NCBI GenBank assembly: GCA_030267565.1
Contig: BRXU01000005.1
Span: 186,001-250,000, forward strand
Origin: Pleodorina starrii
Taxonomy: Eukaryota > Chlorophyta > Chlorophyceae > Chlamydomonadales > Volvocaceae
Direction: 5' to 3'
DNA length: 64,000 bases
Positions 1 to 12,308 of the stretch are shown here, piece by piece (the first letter of the stretch is position 1; each line of letters begins with the position of its first letter). Under the pieces are notes generated by a model. The model was not told the DNA's origin, ran no database searches, and saw nothing but the letters and a program-made list of their open reading frames with translations. Position numbers and translations under genes: made by a program.

Positions 1-2245
1 CGGTCGCCCAGGGGGCGCCAGATTGGGCCCACGCCGCGCAGTCCGCTCGGCGTCATGGTTTTGATAATCCTCGCGCCGCACCTCCATGCGGGCGGCCAGT
101 CCGCCGGCCGCCCCCTCCGTCCGGCCACGGGCCGGGACTCCCATCGACGGGGCGGCGGCCGGTCTAGTCCTGCGGCACCGATGGGGCGGGCCTCCCGCTG
201 CTGGGGTTCGGTCAGGGCGGACGGGCACGGCAGGGGCAGCAACCACCATTCCTCTGGGTGCAGCTGCAGGCCCAGGGGCTCCATCCCCCCCACTCGCTCT
301 CCCCGCCTTGATGCCGCCGGCAGCTGCGTCCCCCGCTTGGCCCACACTTGACTCCGCGAGTCGTACCATGGTTGTCCCTTGGGGTGTGCGTCCCTCTTTC
401 GCCCCCACCCAATTGATGTTCGGGTGGTGCCTGCCCCGCCCCCTACCCACCCCCACCCCCACACACACACCATCACAGGTGTTCCCGCCTCTCCTCCGGA
501 TGCTGCCTGCCCGCTGGACCGCCGGTTTTCCCGCCCGCTACCTGCTTCCCCGATTCCCCGGGTCTGGACTCGTGTGGTCCGGCCACTCGCCCCAAACCAC
601 CCCGCGGCTTCCGGCGCGTCCAGCACTCCCAGCCCTGCACGCCGTGTGTGTGTGTGTGTGTGGGCGCGGGTGGGGGAAACCCGCCCAAACACCCGGACCA
701 CCGCTACCCTCGACCCACGCTCCGGCCCGCTCCCGGCTCGGAAAGGGAGGGGCGCAATTTCGTACCCGGTCCTGTGCGCGCGCCCGCCGCTCGCCTCGTC
801 CCTCCCGGGCTTCTAGGCGTCTTCCTCAGCCCCTGGTGCCTGGTCCCACGCCTCCTTCAATACATGTCCCGGGGCCATGTCTTTCCCCCGGTCCCCGGGC
901 CTTGTCACCCCGTGTCACCGAGGGCCCCGCCCCGGTAAGACTGTGCCCCGCGGCTGGGCTCTTCCCTCCCGGCCCAACTCGTTCCCCTTCCATCCGGCCG
1001 TCCCGTCCGGCCCGTGTTTCCTGCCGTTTGCCCGCGTTCCCGCCGGGCTTTCCCGGCCCGTCCACCATGCACGTCACCCCTGCCCAGGTCCCCCTTTGCT
1101 TCCGCCCGTAGGCGGCGGTCCGCGCGCCTGCGGCTGTCTTAGCTTCCCTTCCCGCCTGGGACCCCTTTGCTGTCTGCCCCGCGTGCCTCGGCCCGGGCCG
1201 CTCGCTGCATTGGGCTTTCCCAGAGCCTGCTTGCCGTTCGGCCCCGCCCTCGCCAACCTGCACCGCCCGCCCGTGCGGTTCTCAGGGCCCACCGCGCCCA
1301 TGGTCCACTCACCCAGCACGGCCTCGCTCAGTCCTCACCGCCCGGCCTTGTACCCCGGCCGACCTCTCAGGTCGCGCCCGCCGAGGTCACGCTCCGGGCC
1401 ATGCCTACTCCCACAAACCCGCCGCTTACACGGCCCGCCCACGGCCCGCGCCAAGGCCCCGCGTCTCGACGCCCGCCACTGCCCGGGCGCGCCGGGCCCT
1501 TCCTCCCCCCTTTACGTCCGGTCCCGACCACCTACGGGATCAGGCCCCACTGTTCCGCCATGCCCGGCGCATCCCCGCGCCAGCGAAATTTCCCCGCTGA
1601 CCAGGGTGCTGTGGCGGCCACCGCCCACCCGCGTCCCCGCCTTTATCCAGCCCGCGTCCCCGCCTTCCACTCGGGTAGCTGGCCCTGACCGAGCCTTCAC
1701 GGCCTTCCGTGCCGACCTCGCCCGACTGGGCATGTCCCATCACCCGCCCGCCCCTGCACGCCTATCGCGTGCAGCTTATCGGCGCTGCCCATGCGCCCCC
1801 CGAGCCGATGCCCTCTTTCCCACCCCTTATGTCCACATGTGCGGCCCTCCGCGCCCTCCGCGCCCGGGCCCCTGTGTTGTGCCCCTCTTCTCCGCGGCGG
1901 CCCGTCCGCTCAGTTCCTGTCCCGAGCCTCGGTCCTGCTGGCCTAACCCTCGACCCTCCGCCCCCGAGCCTGGTCGCACCACCAAGATCGTGCCGTCTCC
2001 CTGGCCTGCTGCCCCCACCCCCCACTCCGGTCTCAGGCTACCACGGTGCTCTCCGCGCGTCCCTCCGAGCCGATACGCCTTTTCATGCCGTCGGCTCCAC
2101 GGACGGCCCGTCGCGCCCCGCGCGTCCAGGTTCCGGCGCCCAACTTCCCCACGGTGTCTCCGCCTGCCCGGCCCTGGGGTCTCCGCCCTTGCTGGCCCCG
2201 CTCCACGGTCGCCTGGCCTCCGAGCCGGTGTCGTACCTTTTGTAA
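1..2245 (+). repeat. C-rich low-complexity block, no identifiable gene
   Basis: The plus strand is strongly enriched in C and pyrimidines over about 2.2 kb, built from endlessly varied short CCCG/CCGGCC/CCCCGCC words. Several long open frames exist on both strands, but their translations are only Pro/Arg/Ser/Ala-rich and show no domain or splice pattern. The composition stops abruptly at about 2245, directly at a TGTAA, and the following sequence is of much lower GC. It may be a degraded low-complexity satellite, or the 3' end of a transcript entering from the left edge. I cannot choose between these. Confidence 0.5.
2241..2245 (+). terminator. TGTAA polyadenylation-type signal at the edge of the C-rich block
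   Basis: TGTAA is the usual polyadenylation signal of Chlamydomonas and Volvox. This copy sits exactly where the C-rich composition ends, which would fit a plus-strand transcript ending here. A chance match is possible. Confidence 0.3.
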
Positions 2246-3155
2246 CAGGCTTAAGATGGGTTTGCTAGGGCACTTCGACCTGAGGGAGCTGCGCCCTCCA
2301 TCTAATGAAGAAGTTAATGTACTCTACACTGTACAAGATTAGCCTATGCACTGGCATTTATCATTAGGACGTTTTGGTGTTACGTGCGTGGAAGGGGCCT
2401 GTAAATAGCCTGTTCAAAATCATAACATGCTTCAAGGCAAATTCAGTTATGATAACAGCACTTCACCAAGTGCAAAACATACTCCATTCGGCTTTGGTCA
2501 GAAGTGTGATACGGCGTCCTGCCAAAAATAGTTGCTCTCTCAACGTCTGCCGTGTTCGCCCGTCTTTTGCCTTTCATAAAATCATGTTAAACGCTTCATT
2601 GATGCTAAGGAGCTTGCCGTTGTCGGTTGCCTTGGATCTCACTTCCGGGGCGGCCACTTCCGGGAGACGCGGGAGGGACGACGCCGGGTCGAGCGGTCGA
2701 CGGCATGCGTGACGGAACTATACAGTTACACTTTCCGCTTTGCACACTGTGCGAAGGGGACACGTCAGCACCAACACGCACGAGTGCGTCTTGGCCCAGC
2801 GGCAACCTGCTTTGGCAAAAAACATTCAAACGCCAGGTGGTCAACCGCCAGGCAGCCTGACGCAGGCGCCGCAGCTTAAGCAGTGGTCAGTTACCACTAC
2901 GGTTATGCATAGTGGGCAAAGATAGATGGTGGGTGAGATGAGAACCACGTGAAGTGCCTCTTTGGCAGCAGCCGGGACCAGAAGCGAACGCTGTACATTC
3001 CTATCCAACGGAGTTTGCAGGTCGAAATGAGCAGATTGTCAAGGCCGTCCGATTTACATAGTAACCAAACAAATACTGTACAAAAGTGTAACGTGTTCCA
3101 CTTTCAAGGCTGCTTTCCTCGCACCGCTTTGGGCGCCTATGCCAGCGGGCAGAAA
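2246..3155 (+). other. Intergenic/5' region upstream of the HPP gene
   Basis: The base composition is lower in GC than the flanking coding sequence, and no conserved coding signal is visible. It probably holds the promoter and 5' UTR of the HPP-family gene. I see no convincing TATA box. Confidence 0.4.
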
Positions 3156-6100
3156 ATGTCGGAATGCCACAACAATATGAACGGGGCGGATGAAGCGTCG
3201 TGGGAAGTTAGCGCGCCACAGGGTTGCGGCTTCCCCAGCAACAATGCCGATGCCGCGGCGTCGGATGCCCGCCAGCAAACGGGGGCCAACCTCAGCTTTG
3301 CCCCGCTCTTAGCCACACCATCTCACCTCTCAACTGGGCCAGAAGGTCGCGCGGACTTCCTGCGCCGCGCCCTCACTTCCTCCTCCCCGTGGCGCCTGCT
3401 TGCGCCGCGACGAGCGCCGCACGGCGGCCCGGCCGGGGCCTTGCGGGGCGGTGGTGCGGAGCGCAGCTGCCACGCCGCCATTGGCAACGTCACTGCCGTC
3501 ATCAGCGCGGGCCCCACCATCGGAGACATCTCCGCACCCGGCCGCTGCCGGAGCAGCGCCAGCATCGCTTCGCAGCGCAGCCTCTTCACCGTTGACGGCC
3601 TCCCGGAGCCCCTCGCGCCCGACCCGTCCGTTCTCAACCTCACAACACATGCACACCCCTCCTCCTACGCAACAGCAGCCGGCGACGGCAGTGGCAGTCG
3701 GCGCGGCGGCGGCCGTCCGCTGCAGCACGCGGCCACCACACTCGGAGTCATCGGACCCGCCCGCCGCCAGAGCGCGCAGCAGTACCACACCCAGGTCCAG
3801 ACCCAGGTCCAGACCCAGGCTCAGGAGCGGAGCTGGCATCGGCTGGCCGGCCGGGGCAGCAGCCTCGTAGGGCCCTCCGCGCAGAACGGGTTGCCGTACG
3901 CGTACGAGACCGAGTCAGGCCCGACGGAGGCCGGGTCGCGCCCGCAGGCTCCGCACCCGCAGCCGAACCCGCAACACGCGTACACGCACGCACACGCACA
4001 CGCACACTTGCTCCAGACCCCCCCGCAGCAGCCGCGGCAGCAGGAGGTGCCGCCTCCCACCTGGGGCACCTCCGCGGCTCCCACCGGGTTCCAGGGCAGC
4101 ATGCACCACCACCACCACCACTACCTGCAGCTGCCCGGCGGCCCCGACACGTCAGCACGACCAAATCCACTCCACCAGACAGCAGCGGCAGCGGCAGGGG
4201 CAGCAGCCATTGGGGCTCATCCCCCGCCGGCAGCCTGCGCCGGCACCGCGACGGCGTCATCTGCCGCCGCTGAGCCGCTTCTGGCGTTGCAGGCGGACCG
4301 GAGCGCTGGCGTCGCCGCCAGCCCTGCTGCGGCCGCTGCCGCGCTGGCGGGCTCCTCCCAACTGCACTGGGACGATGCGCGCAATCCCATGAGCTTCAAT
4401 TACGATCCTTCCCTGCACCCCTACCCCCACCACCAGCAGCACCCGCAGCAGCCGCCTCCGCCAGCGCAGAGCGGAGCCCCGCAGCAGCAGCAGCAGCGTA
4501 CGGAGCTGCCGTACGGTCTGCACTCCCGCCAGGGCGATGTAAGCAACGGCGGTCTGGTGCCGCCGGGGCAGGCGGACGCCGGCGGCGACGGTGCGGAGGT
4601 GGTCGCCTCGGACGGGTCGTTCGTAGTGCTGCAGATGAAGGGCCCGCGGGGGACGCCCAGCACGCACGCAGCCGCCGCGGCGGCGTTCGTCTCCGGCGCC
4701 TCCGCCTCGCCGGCGGCGCCAGACGCCGCCGCGGCGGCGGCCGGCATGTCTCTGACGCTGCGCGGCCGCGTGTCGTCGTACTTTTCCAAGTGGGTCGGTG
4801 TGGGCGACACGCTGATGCCCTCCGACCAGCCGGTTGACATCGCCTGGTCCTGGGTGGGCGCCTTCATGTCAATTCTGGTGGTGGCAGCGCTCAACGAATT
4901 CCTCACGTGAGTGCTTGTCGTACAACACGAGGGCCTGGTGCGCGTGCTATGCGGCTGGGGTGGGGCTATCCGCGGACAGCCAATGGGGGGGGGGGTCGGC
5001 AGGGGGGTGATGCGGGTGGAAGCATGGGGCAGGGGGAGGTGGAAGGGGGGCTCAGGAAGGTGTGTGCGCTGTGCGGTGCAGAGGGGCGCGTCGCGCCGCC
5101 GTAGGGGCGCTCCTGGGCGATGATGGGTTGGGGGCAGATAGAGCAGCAGAGGGCTGTGTGGGAGGCTTTGGGGGAAGAAGGAGCGCGCCGAGGTGCCGTC
5201 CTCTCATGGCAAGGCCGGGCGGCCCCGCGAGACACAACCTCCGACTGCACAACCGGCCTGCCCCGCCCCTCCCCTGCCCCTCCCCTGCCCCTCCCCTGCC
5301 CCTCCCCTGCCCCTCCCCTGCCCCTCCCCTGCCCCTCCCCTGCCCCTCTCCTACAACCCTCCCCTGCCCCTCCCCGCCCCTGCCCTCCCCTCCCCCTCCC
5401 CTCCAGGCCCCACGTGAGCCTGCCGCTGATGATCGCCTCCTTCGGGGCCTCCGCGGTGCTCCTCTTCGGAGTGCCCGCATCCAAACTGGCACAACCGCGA
5501 AACTTCCTGGGTGGGTGGGTGGGTGGGTCCGGGGGTGGGTGGCTGGGTGGCTGGGTGGGTGGATGCCTGTTGGAGTGATGGCCGGTTGCCACGGCATGGC
5601 GTGCTCCCCGCCCTGGTCTCCTTCCTGTTGCCCCACCCACCACTTCCCCCAGTCCCACTTCGCATTGCGCATATACAACCCCACTCCCTCCCTGCCTCCC
5701 AATGCCTCCCAATCCCTCCCAATCCCTCCCTCCCAATCCCTCCCAATCCCTCCCTCCCAATCCCTCCCCCAGGTGGCCAGGTGGTGAGCTCCCTCGTGGG
5801 TGTGTTGGTGCGCCTGGCCTTCATGCACGCACCCCACCTGGTGTGGCTGTCGGCGGCTCTGGGCATGTCCACAGCGCTGGCGGTGATGCAGCTCACGCGC
5901 ACCGTGCACCCGCCGGGTGAGAGCTAGGGAGACGGGGAGAGACGGGGAGAGAGACGGGGCGGAAGGGAAAGCCGAATGTGCTCGGATGGGGATGGGGATG
6001 GGGATGGGAGGACGGCCGCCGACGTGGGGACAGGGCGGGGCGGAAAGCTGGAGCAGGGGGACAGCAGCGGAGGGCGGAGGGAGCGGTTTGGCGCCAGGGC

Positions 6101-6544
6101 GTGCGTGTGGTGTGGTTGGTGATGGGAAACGGCACGGCGAAATGGGAGGGGTGGAGAGCGCAGCGCGCTCCGAAAGGACGGAAGGAAGGAACCCAGCACG
6201 GCAAGACACGTTCCGCAGGCAAGCAAGCGCGAGGGTCCAGGGGGGTCCGCTCCCCTCCCCGAACCCGTAGGCCCGTGGAAGGATTGGGAGGGAGGGGGAG
6301 ATCCCTCTCGAACAAAGAGCCCTAAAGCCCCGGGGCCCAACCTGCATGCCACCCGAACCCAACTGCCCCCGCAGGCGGCGCGTCAGCGCTGATTGCGGCA
6401 TCTGCGCCGTACATTGGGCCCTGGTACGGCTTCAAGTTCCTCCTGACGGTGTTTTTCGGCAGCGTGGCGATGTTGGTGGTGGCGCTGGGGATTAACAATC
6501 TGAGTGCGAGGAGGCGCTACCCGACCTACTGGATGGGCAAGTGA
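3156..6544 (+). CDS. HPP-family integral membrane protein (possible plastid nitrite transporter type)
   Basis: Proposed exons are 3156-4906, 5407-5510, 5773-5916 and 6375-6544, all GT-AG with consistent phase, giving about 722 residues. The last 170 residues form the HPP domain: about five hydrophobic helices and the signature HPPGGASAL, split by the last intron after HPPG. The stop follows the motif YPTYWMGK. HPP proteins are small membrane proteins; an Arabidopsis member has been linked to nitrite transport at the chloroplast envelope, so transport is an inference here. The first ~555 residues are disordered, with poly-His, poly-Ala and Gln/Pro tracts and no visible domain. The start at 3156 was chosen because the sequence before it, although open, is AT-rich like a 5' UTR; an in-frame ATG at 3027 is the alternative. 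The domain call is secure, the N-terminus is not. Confidence 0.85.
5262..5348 (+). repeat. 11-bp CT-rich minisatellite in HPP intron 1
   Basis: The unit TCCCCTGCCCC is repeated almost perfectly about seven to eight times just upstream of the exon 2 acceptor. It forms an unusually long polypyrimidine tract on the transcribed sense strand. A second CT-rich repeat built on TCCCTCCCAA lies before the exon 3 acceptor, at about 5690-5770. Confidence 0.8.
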
Positions 6545-7605
6545 TGCGGGGGGGGGGGCGAGTCCGGGGCCGCCATCAACCGGAAGGGAAGGGAAGGGAA
6601 GGGGCCTTAGGGTTTGCTTGCGGTGCTCACGCGGATTGGCGTTGTGGCGGCACATACCCGAGGGAGTGTGGGAGTGTGCAGCCGGACGAGTGGCGGAGTC
6701 GCCGGCTGGTGGAGTCGCGGCGTTCGGTGAGCACTGTCTAGCTGCCGCTGCTGCTGTGTGGCGGGGCGGCGGGTGGGTGTGCGCGCTGGGAGGGAGGGTA
6801 GAGCCAGCGGTAGGGCCTTGCGTGCGCCTCCTTTCCTCCTGGCAGCCCTCTGTGTGCTGTCGGAGGGACCGCTTGCCGTCTGGTTTATTCGGTTACACTG
6901 GTACGGCTCGCATAGTGCGCCTTCGAAACGAGTGCGGAGTACTTCCTAAAAGACATGTATCGTATCATGAATAAAGACGTGTATCGTATCATCATGAATG
7001 AAACCGGTGTGGCCAAGTATATTACGGATACGGATGTGCGCAGGAGGTGGTAACTTAGGGTCGGGGGAGCAGTCTTAGGGTTGGATGAGTCATGCTGCTG
7101 CTGCGGCAACGGCTGCTGGGGACCCAGATGGCTGTGCGGCGGCCACTCTGCAATGTGCCGTACTGCCGGTGAATCGGCTCGACGCGGCTGTGCCAGTCCG
7201 GCAGTCTCTTTTGCGTCCATTCCGTTGTCAAGAGAGACGGTGCGGCGCCTGGGGGGAGTGTTGGCCGGACGCGTATGAAACCCGCTGGCAGCCCTCCGTC
7301 GTTCCGGTTCTTGTCGTACCTACTGTCTGTACAGCACACCTTTCTGGAACTGGTCTCTTCCTCCGAGACGAACACCACCAGCCAGTAAAGCCAAGTCGAA
7401 TGTCTTGTGCTGGGGCGCCAGCCTCGATGCGGCCCGGCAGCTGCCAACTGTCAACCCACCACCCAACCAGACGCACCCGCCTGCAGGACAGTGCCCTCAC
7501 ACAACCCACCAGTGCCCCCACCCCACCCCAGCTCCGCCGTCAGCCATCCATCCAGCCAGCCATCTAGCCATTCATGCATGCATCCATGCACCCATGCCTC
7601 CCTGC
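6545..7605. other. Convergent intergenic region between HPP and EREX-like genes
   Basis: No coding signal is seen. The region should carry the 3' UTRs of two convergent genes. The sequence between about 6900 and 7070 is AT-richer, with short repeats of a GTGTATCGTATCAT-like word. A minus-strand TGTAA lies at 6893-6897. Confidence 0.4.
6893..6897 (-). terminator. TGTAA polyadenylation-type signal for the EREX-like gene
   Basis: TTACA on the plus strand reads TGTAA on the minus strand, about 710 nt beyond the stop codon at 7606. This is a plausible 3' UTR length for a volvocine alga. Confidence 0.4.
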
Positions 7606-10600
7606 CTACAACAGCAACAGCTCCTGCTGCCCCTGGGCCGGCGGCGGCGCCGCCGTTGCTGCGGCTGTGGCGGCAGCCGCCTTTGCCGCCGCCAGTTGCC
7701 CCTCCAGCTCCCGCAGTCGGGCCGCCAGCTGCACACTCGCCTGGCCGTGCGCCGCCAGTTGGGCCTTGTGGGCCTCCCGCTCCGCCGCCGCTGCGGAGCG
7801 CAGTCGCTGCACCTCCTGAGCCAACAGCGCATTGTCCGCACGGGCGCGGTCCTGCAGCGCCGGCTGCTGCGGGGAAGGATGTGGCGGCTGAGGGGGCGGG
7901 GGAGGGGGTGGTGGTGGCTGAGATGTGGCCGCCGCCTCAGCTCGCTCCCTCCGGATGCGTTCGGCGGCCTGCGGCAGGAGTGCGGAGCGGTGGCGGTGTG
8001 CGTCGCCTGCTGTGAGGCCGCGGAGGGCAAAGCCCCGTCCCGCCCTGCCTCGCCCCCGGATCAGCCACGACACTGTCCTCCGTTCCAAACATTGCACCAG
8101 CCCCAGCACCGGCACCGGAACCTGCACCGCGCCGGCACCCGATACACCAGCAGCCACCCCACCCCACCCCACCCACCAGCTGCCTCTCGAGCTCGCGCAG
8201 CCGCTCCTGGAGCTCCGCCACCGCGGCCCTCCGGTCCTCCTCCTCGACCCTCTCCTCCTCCTCCTCCTCCTCCTGCTTTCTGCGTCGGTGAGCTTCCTCG
8301 TCTAAGCGCTGCTGCAGCTCGTCCGCCCTGCGACGCTGCTCGTCCGCGTGCTGCTGCTGCTCGTCCGCCCTGCACCGCTGCTCGTCCAGCTGACGATTTT
8401 GCTCGTCCAACCGCTCCTGTAGCTCGTCCAAGTTCCGCCGTTGCTCAACCATACGGTGCTGCTGCTCGTCGTAAATCTGCCGTTGCTCGTCCAACTGTCG
8501 CTGCAGCTCGTCCGCCCGCTGCTGTGCTGCCAGGGCTGCCGCGGCGCTGCTGCTGCCGCCCACGTCCCACTCCTGGAGTCGACCCAGCAGCTCTGCGTTG
8601 TCGGCCCGCGCCTCCGCAAGTTGCGATTGAAGCTGTGACACCTGGGAACCCCCCCCCCCAGGGTTCGGGTAAAGCCGGCGGGTCGGTGATCATGAGCGGT
8701 GTCTGCTGAAACCTTTGACGGCACGCACGTTGGTGACCCATGGGTCACATGATGCCACACATGTGGTGCACGTGCGGACACGCATTTGGATCTTGCCGCG
8801 GTTGGGAGACGACCGCGGTTGGTCAGTCGCCATCCCATTGGGACGCAAGCTAAGCACCTGAACAGCAAGCAGTGAATGTACGACTTGAGTACGGTCATTC
8901 CGTACGCCATCCGATGAACACGTGTGCGGTACCTGCTGTGCATGCGCCGCACTGCGGCTGGCCAGCATCTCCTCCAGGTGCGCCACTCTCAGCTCCAGGG
9001 AGGTCCGGGCGGCCTCGGACTCCGCCAGCGCCGAGCGGGCCGCCTGCGGGGTGTGGTGGGGTGTGGTGGGGTGTGGGGGTGGGAACGGAGCCCAGAGGGA
9101 GCACCGTCCGGGTCTGGGTCTGGGTCGGGTGAGAGCGGCCCCAGTCCAGTCCGGTTCACTCCCGCCCCTCCCGGCCGCCCTCCCTCTCTCGTCACCGCGT
9201 CACTGCACCTCCTCGTCACCGCCTTGCCTGTTGGCTTGTGTGAGGGTGTGTTTGCGTGGTGATTGCAATGGTTGGGTTGGGGGGTGCGTGCTCCCATACT
9301 GAACAATTGCCCGTACAAGCCGGGGGGCCAGAGCGCAACACGCCCATCATGCAGTGTCACACGAACATGCAGCAGTGCCCCGACGCACACAACCGAACAC
9401 CAACCCAAAGGTCGGACACCCGTCCATCAGCCTAACGGGACTGGCTCACCTCTGCTGCCTGCTCCAGCTCCTCCCTCCCCGCCCCCGCCCCCGCCCTCTC
9501 CACCTCCACCTCCCCGAGCCGCTCCGCCATGGCCCGGTTCGCGTCCCGAAGCATGGACGCCTCGCTGACCGCCGTGGCGGCTTCGGAGCCTGGGAAAGAG
9601 GGCGGGAGTGGTTTTGCAGTCGGGCTAGGGACTTAAAGACGACGACAGGTGCAGCAGCAGCAACACGAGGGCCGACAGACAACACCCGGTTTGTCGTCAA
9701 GCCGGCTGCCCTCTCAAGTGGTGCATTGTGTGTGGTCTGACAAGTTCTTGGTTTGTTGCGACGTCATTTCGCTTCGGCTGGGCTCGGCTGGGATGGGTGC
9801 AGCAAGGGGTAATGCACGTGGATTGGATTGTGCCCATTGCTTTGGGCGAGCCGAGCCGAGCCGAGGGCAAGTCCGGATCCGAATCCCCACCCGGGAAGCG
9901 CGGCAATACCGGCACCCACATGCGGCCTCCAATCGTTGTACGAGCACGTCCACCAGCCGCCGTACATCTGCACGGGTCTGCAGATGGATGCCGAGGCGAG
10001 CAGCCTGAGCGGCGCCAGCACTGCTGACGGCGGCGGCGGCGGACGCAGCGGCGGCGCCGCCGCCTTGTGCCGCCGCAGACAAAGCCTGCTGCTGTTGATG
10101 CTGATGCTGATGCGGGTGCGGGTGCGACGGGTGCAGCCCGGAGGCGGTGGCGATGGGCAGGGGAGGGGGCGGACAGAAAGCAGTGAGACTTTGGCTGAAG
10201 CTCAGGTCCAGTTTCAGGTTCAGGCCCAGTGCACTAGGGGATTTAGCGATGCCAAGGCCAGCTGCATGTTCAGGGCGAGAAACGACCTCCAGAGGGGAGA
10301 GGGGCGCGCCGCAGACTTCTCCCCACACGCCCGCAGTGCACGACGACCAAATGACATGTAACCCCACCGTTCGGATCTGCCCACGCACCTCCTGCTCCCC
10401 GCGACCAGCCGCAGCGACCCGCGGGTCGGGAGGCGTAACGTAATGCCCGACTCTGCCTCCCGCCGCCGCCACCACTGCGGCAGCCGGCACCGCGCTGGAC
10501 GGCGCTCCTGCCGTACTGGCGGCGCCGCTGGGCCCCGACACATCGCTGGCGCTGTCATCACCGAGGACACTGGCGCCTCCGCCTCCGCCGGGGTAGGCCG

Positions 10601-12308
10601 CAAGGTGGCGGTGGCCGCCGCCGCCGCCGTACCCCGATTCGGAGGGTGGCGCGGTGCCGCTGCTGCCGCGCAGTAAGTCCATCCCGCCGGGGGAGGGCAA
10701 CCCGCCGTCCAGCAGCGGTCTTTTCGAGGGAGGGAGGGAGGGAGGGAGGGAGATGTAAAGGGGGAACAGCGGGATCAGCGCACGTTGAGCCTGGGTCAGG
10801 CATCAATCGCCAGGCATGCTACAGGGGCATCAGGGTAATGACCGACCCGCGGGTCCATGGGCCGCTTGGCAGTCGGCGCACTGCACAGCCAGCGGCTCTC
10901 GGCATCCACACCATCCGCGGCACCAACCACACCCGCCCTCCTCCTCCCTCCCACTTCGAGCTCTCCTCTTCCGCCGCTTTCTCCCTCCTTCCCTCCCTCC
11001 TTCCTTCCCTCCTTCCTTCCTTCCGGGCCACCAACGCCTCCCCACCTCTGCTGCTGCTGCTGCTCCGTCCTCAGCCGCTGCTGCTGCTGCTGCGCCCGCG
11101 CGAGGGCCTTATCCAGCTCCAGGAAGGCCTTGAGGTGCGGCCCGCGAGCAATCTCCGCACTGCCCACCAGCCGCCACAGCCAGCGCTCCAGCTCCTGACA
11201 CAGCGCAGCGCCAGTCACCGCACCGGTACCGGTATCATAGCGGTGTGCGAACTGCCCTGCAGTTGTGCGGCTGAACGCACCCAGCCAGCTCCACCTTGTT
11301 TCCTACCCAGTAGCGCCACAGACACGGGACACGGGACACGGGACACAAAGACACGGGACACGGGACGCCCCCACCTGACGCCGCCGCTCCAGTGCGTCCC
11401 GCTTGTCTCCCAGCAGCACCAGCGGGTGCTTGGACGGGGGAGCCATGCCGCGACCCGACATGGCGGCCGGGAAGGAGGACTTGAGCTGAGGATGGGGGAG
11501 GGGCGGGTGCGAGGGTGCGGGTGCGAGGGTTAGTTGCGGCAAGAGAGGATGGACGGACACGCCTGTACCCGCACACGAATTTGAGGGCTTTTTATAGGGT
11601 ATGGGGATAGGGACGGGGATAGGAGTGGGGATGGGGGGAGCGGGGGGTTGGGGGAAGTCGGGATAGCAGTGTGCGCCGGGCCCACATTGTGGGTGCTTCA
11701 GGGAGCTGCGGGGGTGAGGGTCCCTGAAGGTCGTGACGGTTCAAGTCGTCGGGTTCGTCAAGCGCGAGGCGCAAGGAGGGACTCCAGCTGGGTAGCGGGG
11801 AGAGGGGAGAGGGGAGAGGAAAGGGAAGCGAAAACGGGGAACGCGAGGAGTGTGGTGAGCACGCGGGCGCGAGGGTGGAAGGCTTCACCCGGGGGGTGCT
11901 CCACACACGGGTACCGGACTGGTACCCCTGCTTGCAGCACGGTCTGGTCTATGGGGCTTGACCTGACCATACGATAAGCTGGCGCCCCGCAAGGGAGTAT
12001 TCACCGCAGATGTACCTGATCGTGCAGCTGCCGGAACTGGCTGTATCTCCGCAACACAAAGAAGGGCGCCGAGTCCGTCGCGGCGGTCCCGTTGCTGCCG
12101 CCATGACCTCCGCCATCGGGAGTGTGCTGTTGAAAGAAAACATTGACGCGGTACAGCTGCAGGAACAAGGGCGAAACGAGGGTCGAGGAGTTGCAATGTT
12201 GCACCCCACCGGAACCTGCGCTCGACCCGGACCCACCACGACGGGTTCCCCTTTTTCGTCCTTTCCGGTGATGTAGGTTGGTATGTTACAGGCGTAACGC
12301 CAGGCCAT
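7606..12308 (-). CDS. PX-domain/coiled-coil protein, EREX-like putative endosomal RAB5 effector
   Basis: Ten exons are read on the minus strand: 12237-12308, 12016-12156, 11375-11485, 11046-11194, 10389-10719, 9920-10106, 9450-9589, 8933-9043, 8177-8641 and 7606-7968, giving about 689 residues with all phases consistent. Residues 1-140 form a PX domain. Landmarks in order are CNIPTYITG, GEPVVLYRVNVFF, the phosphoinositide-binding LRRYSQF, the APPSK proline turn, an ERRRQ basic patch and the final helix LKAFLELDKALA. This order and wording resemble plant EREX, an endosomal PX protein that binds RAB5 GTPases. A Gly/His/Gln-rich linker follows, then long coiled coils: heptads at 8177-8641 with repeated DEQ/ADEQ units, and again at 7606-7968. 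Binding of PI3P and RAB5 is inferred from the family. The PX domain starts almost at Met1, so an upstream exon could be missing. Confidence 0.82.
8734..8747. promoter_or_regulatory. Intronic 14-bp palindrome TGACCCATGGGTCA (copy 1)
   Basis: A perfect palindrome lies in the intron between the last two-but-one coiled-coil exons of the EREX-like gene. The same 14-mer recurs at 15204-15217 and 48386-48399, with a near copy at 46248-46261. Its function is unknown. Confidence 0.6.

Noticed and set aside
877..2268. 463-codon plus-strand open frame
   Set aside because: It is Pro/Arg-rich translation of a low-complexity C-rich block, with competing open frames on both strands and no domain or splice support.
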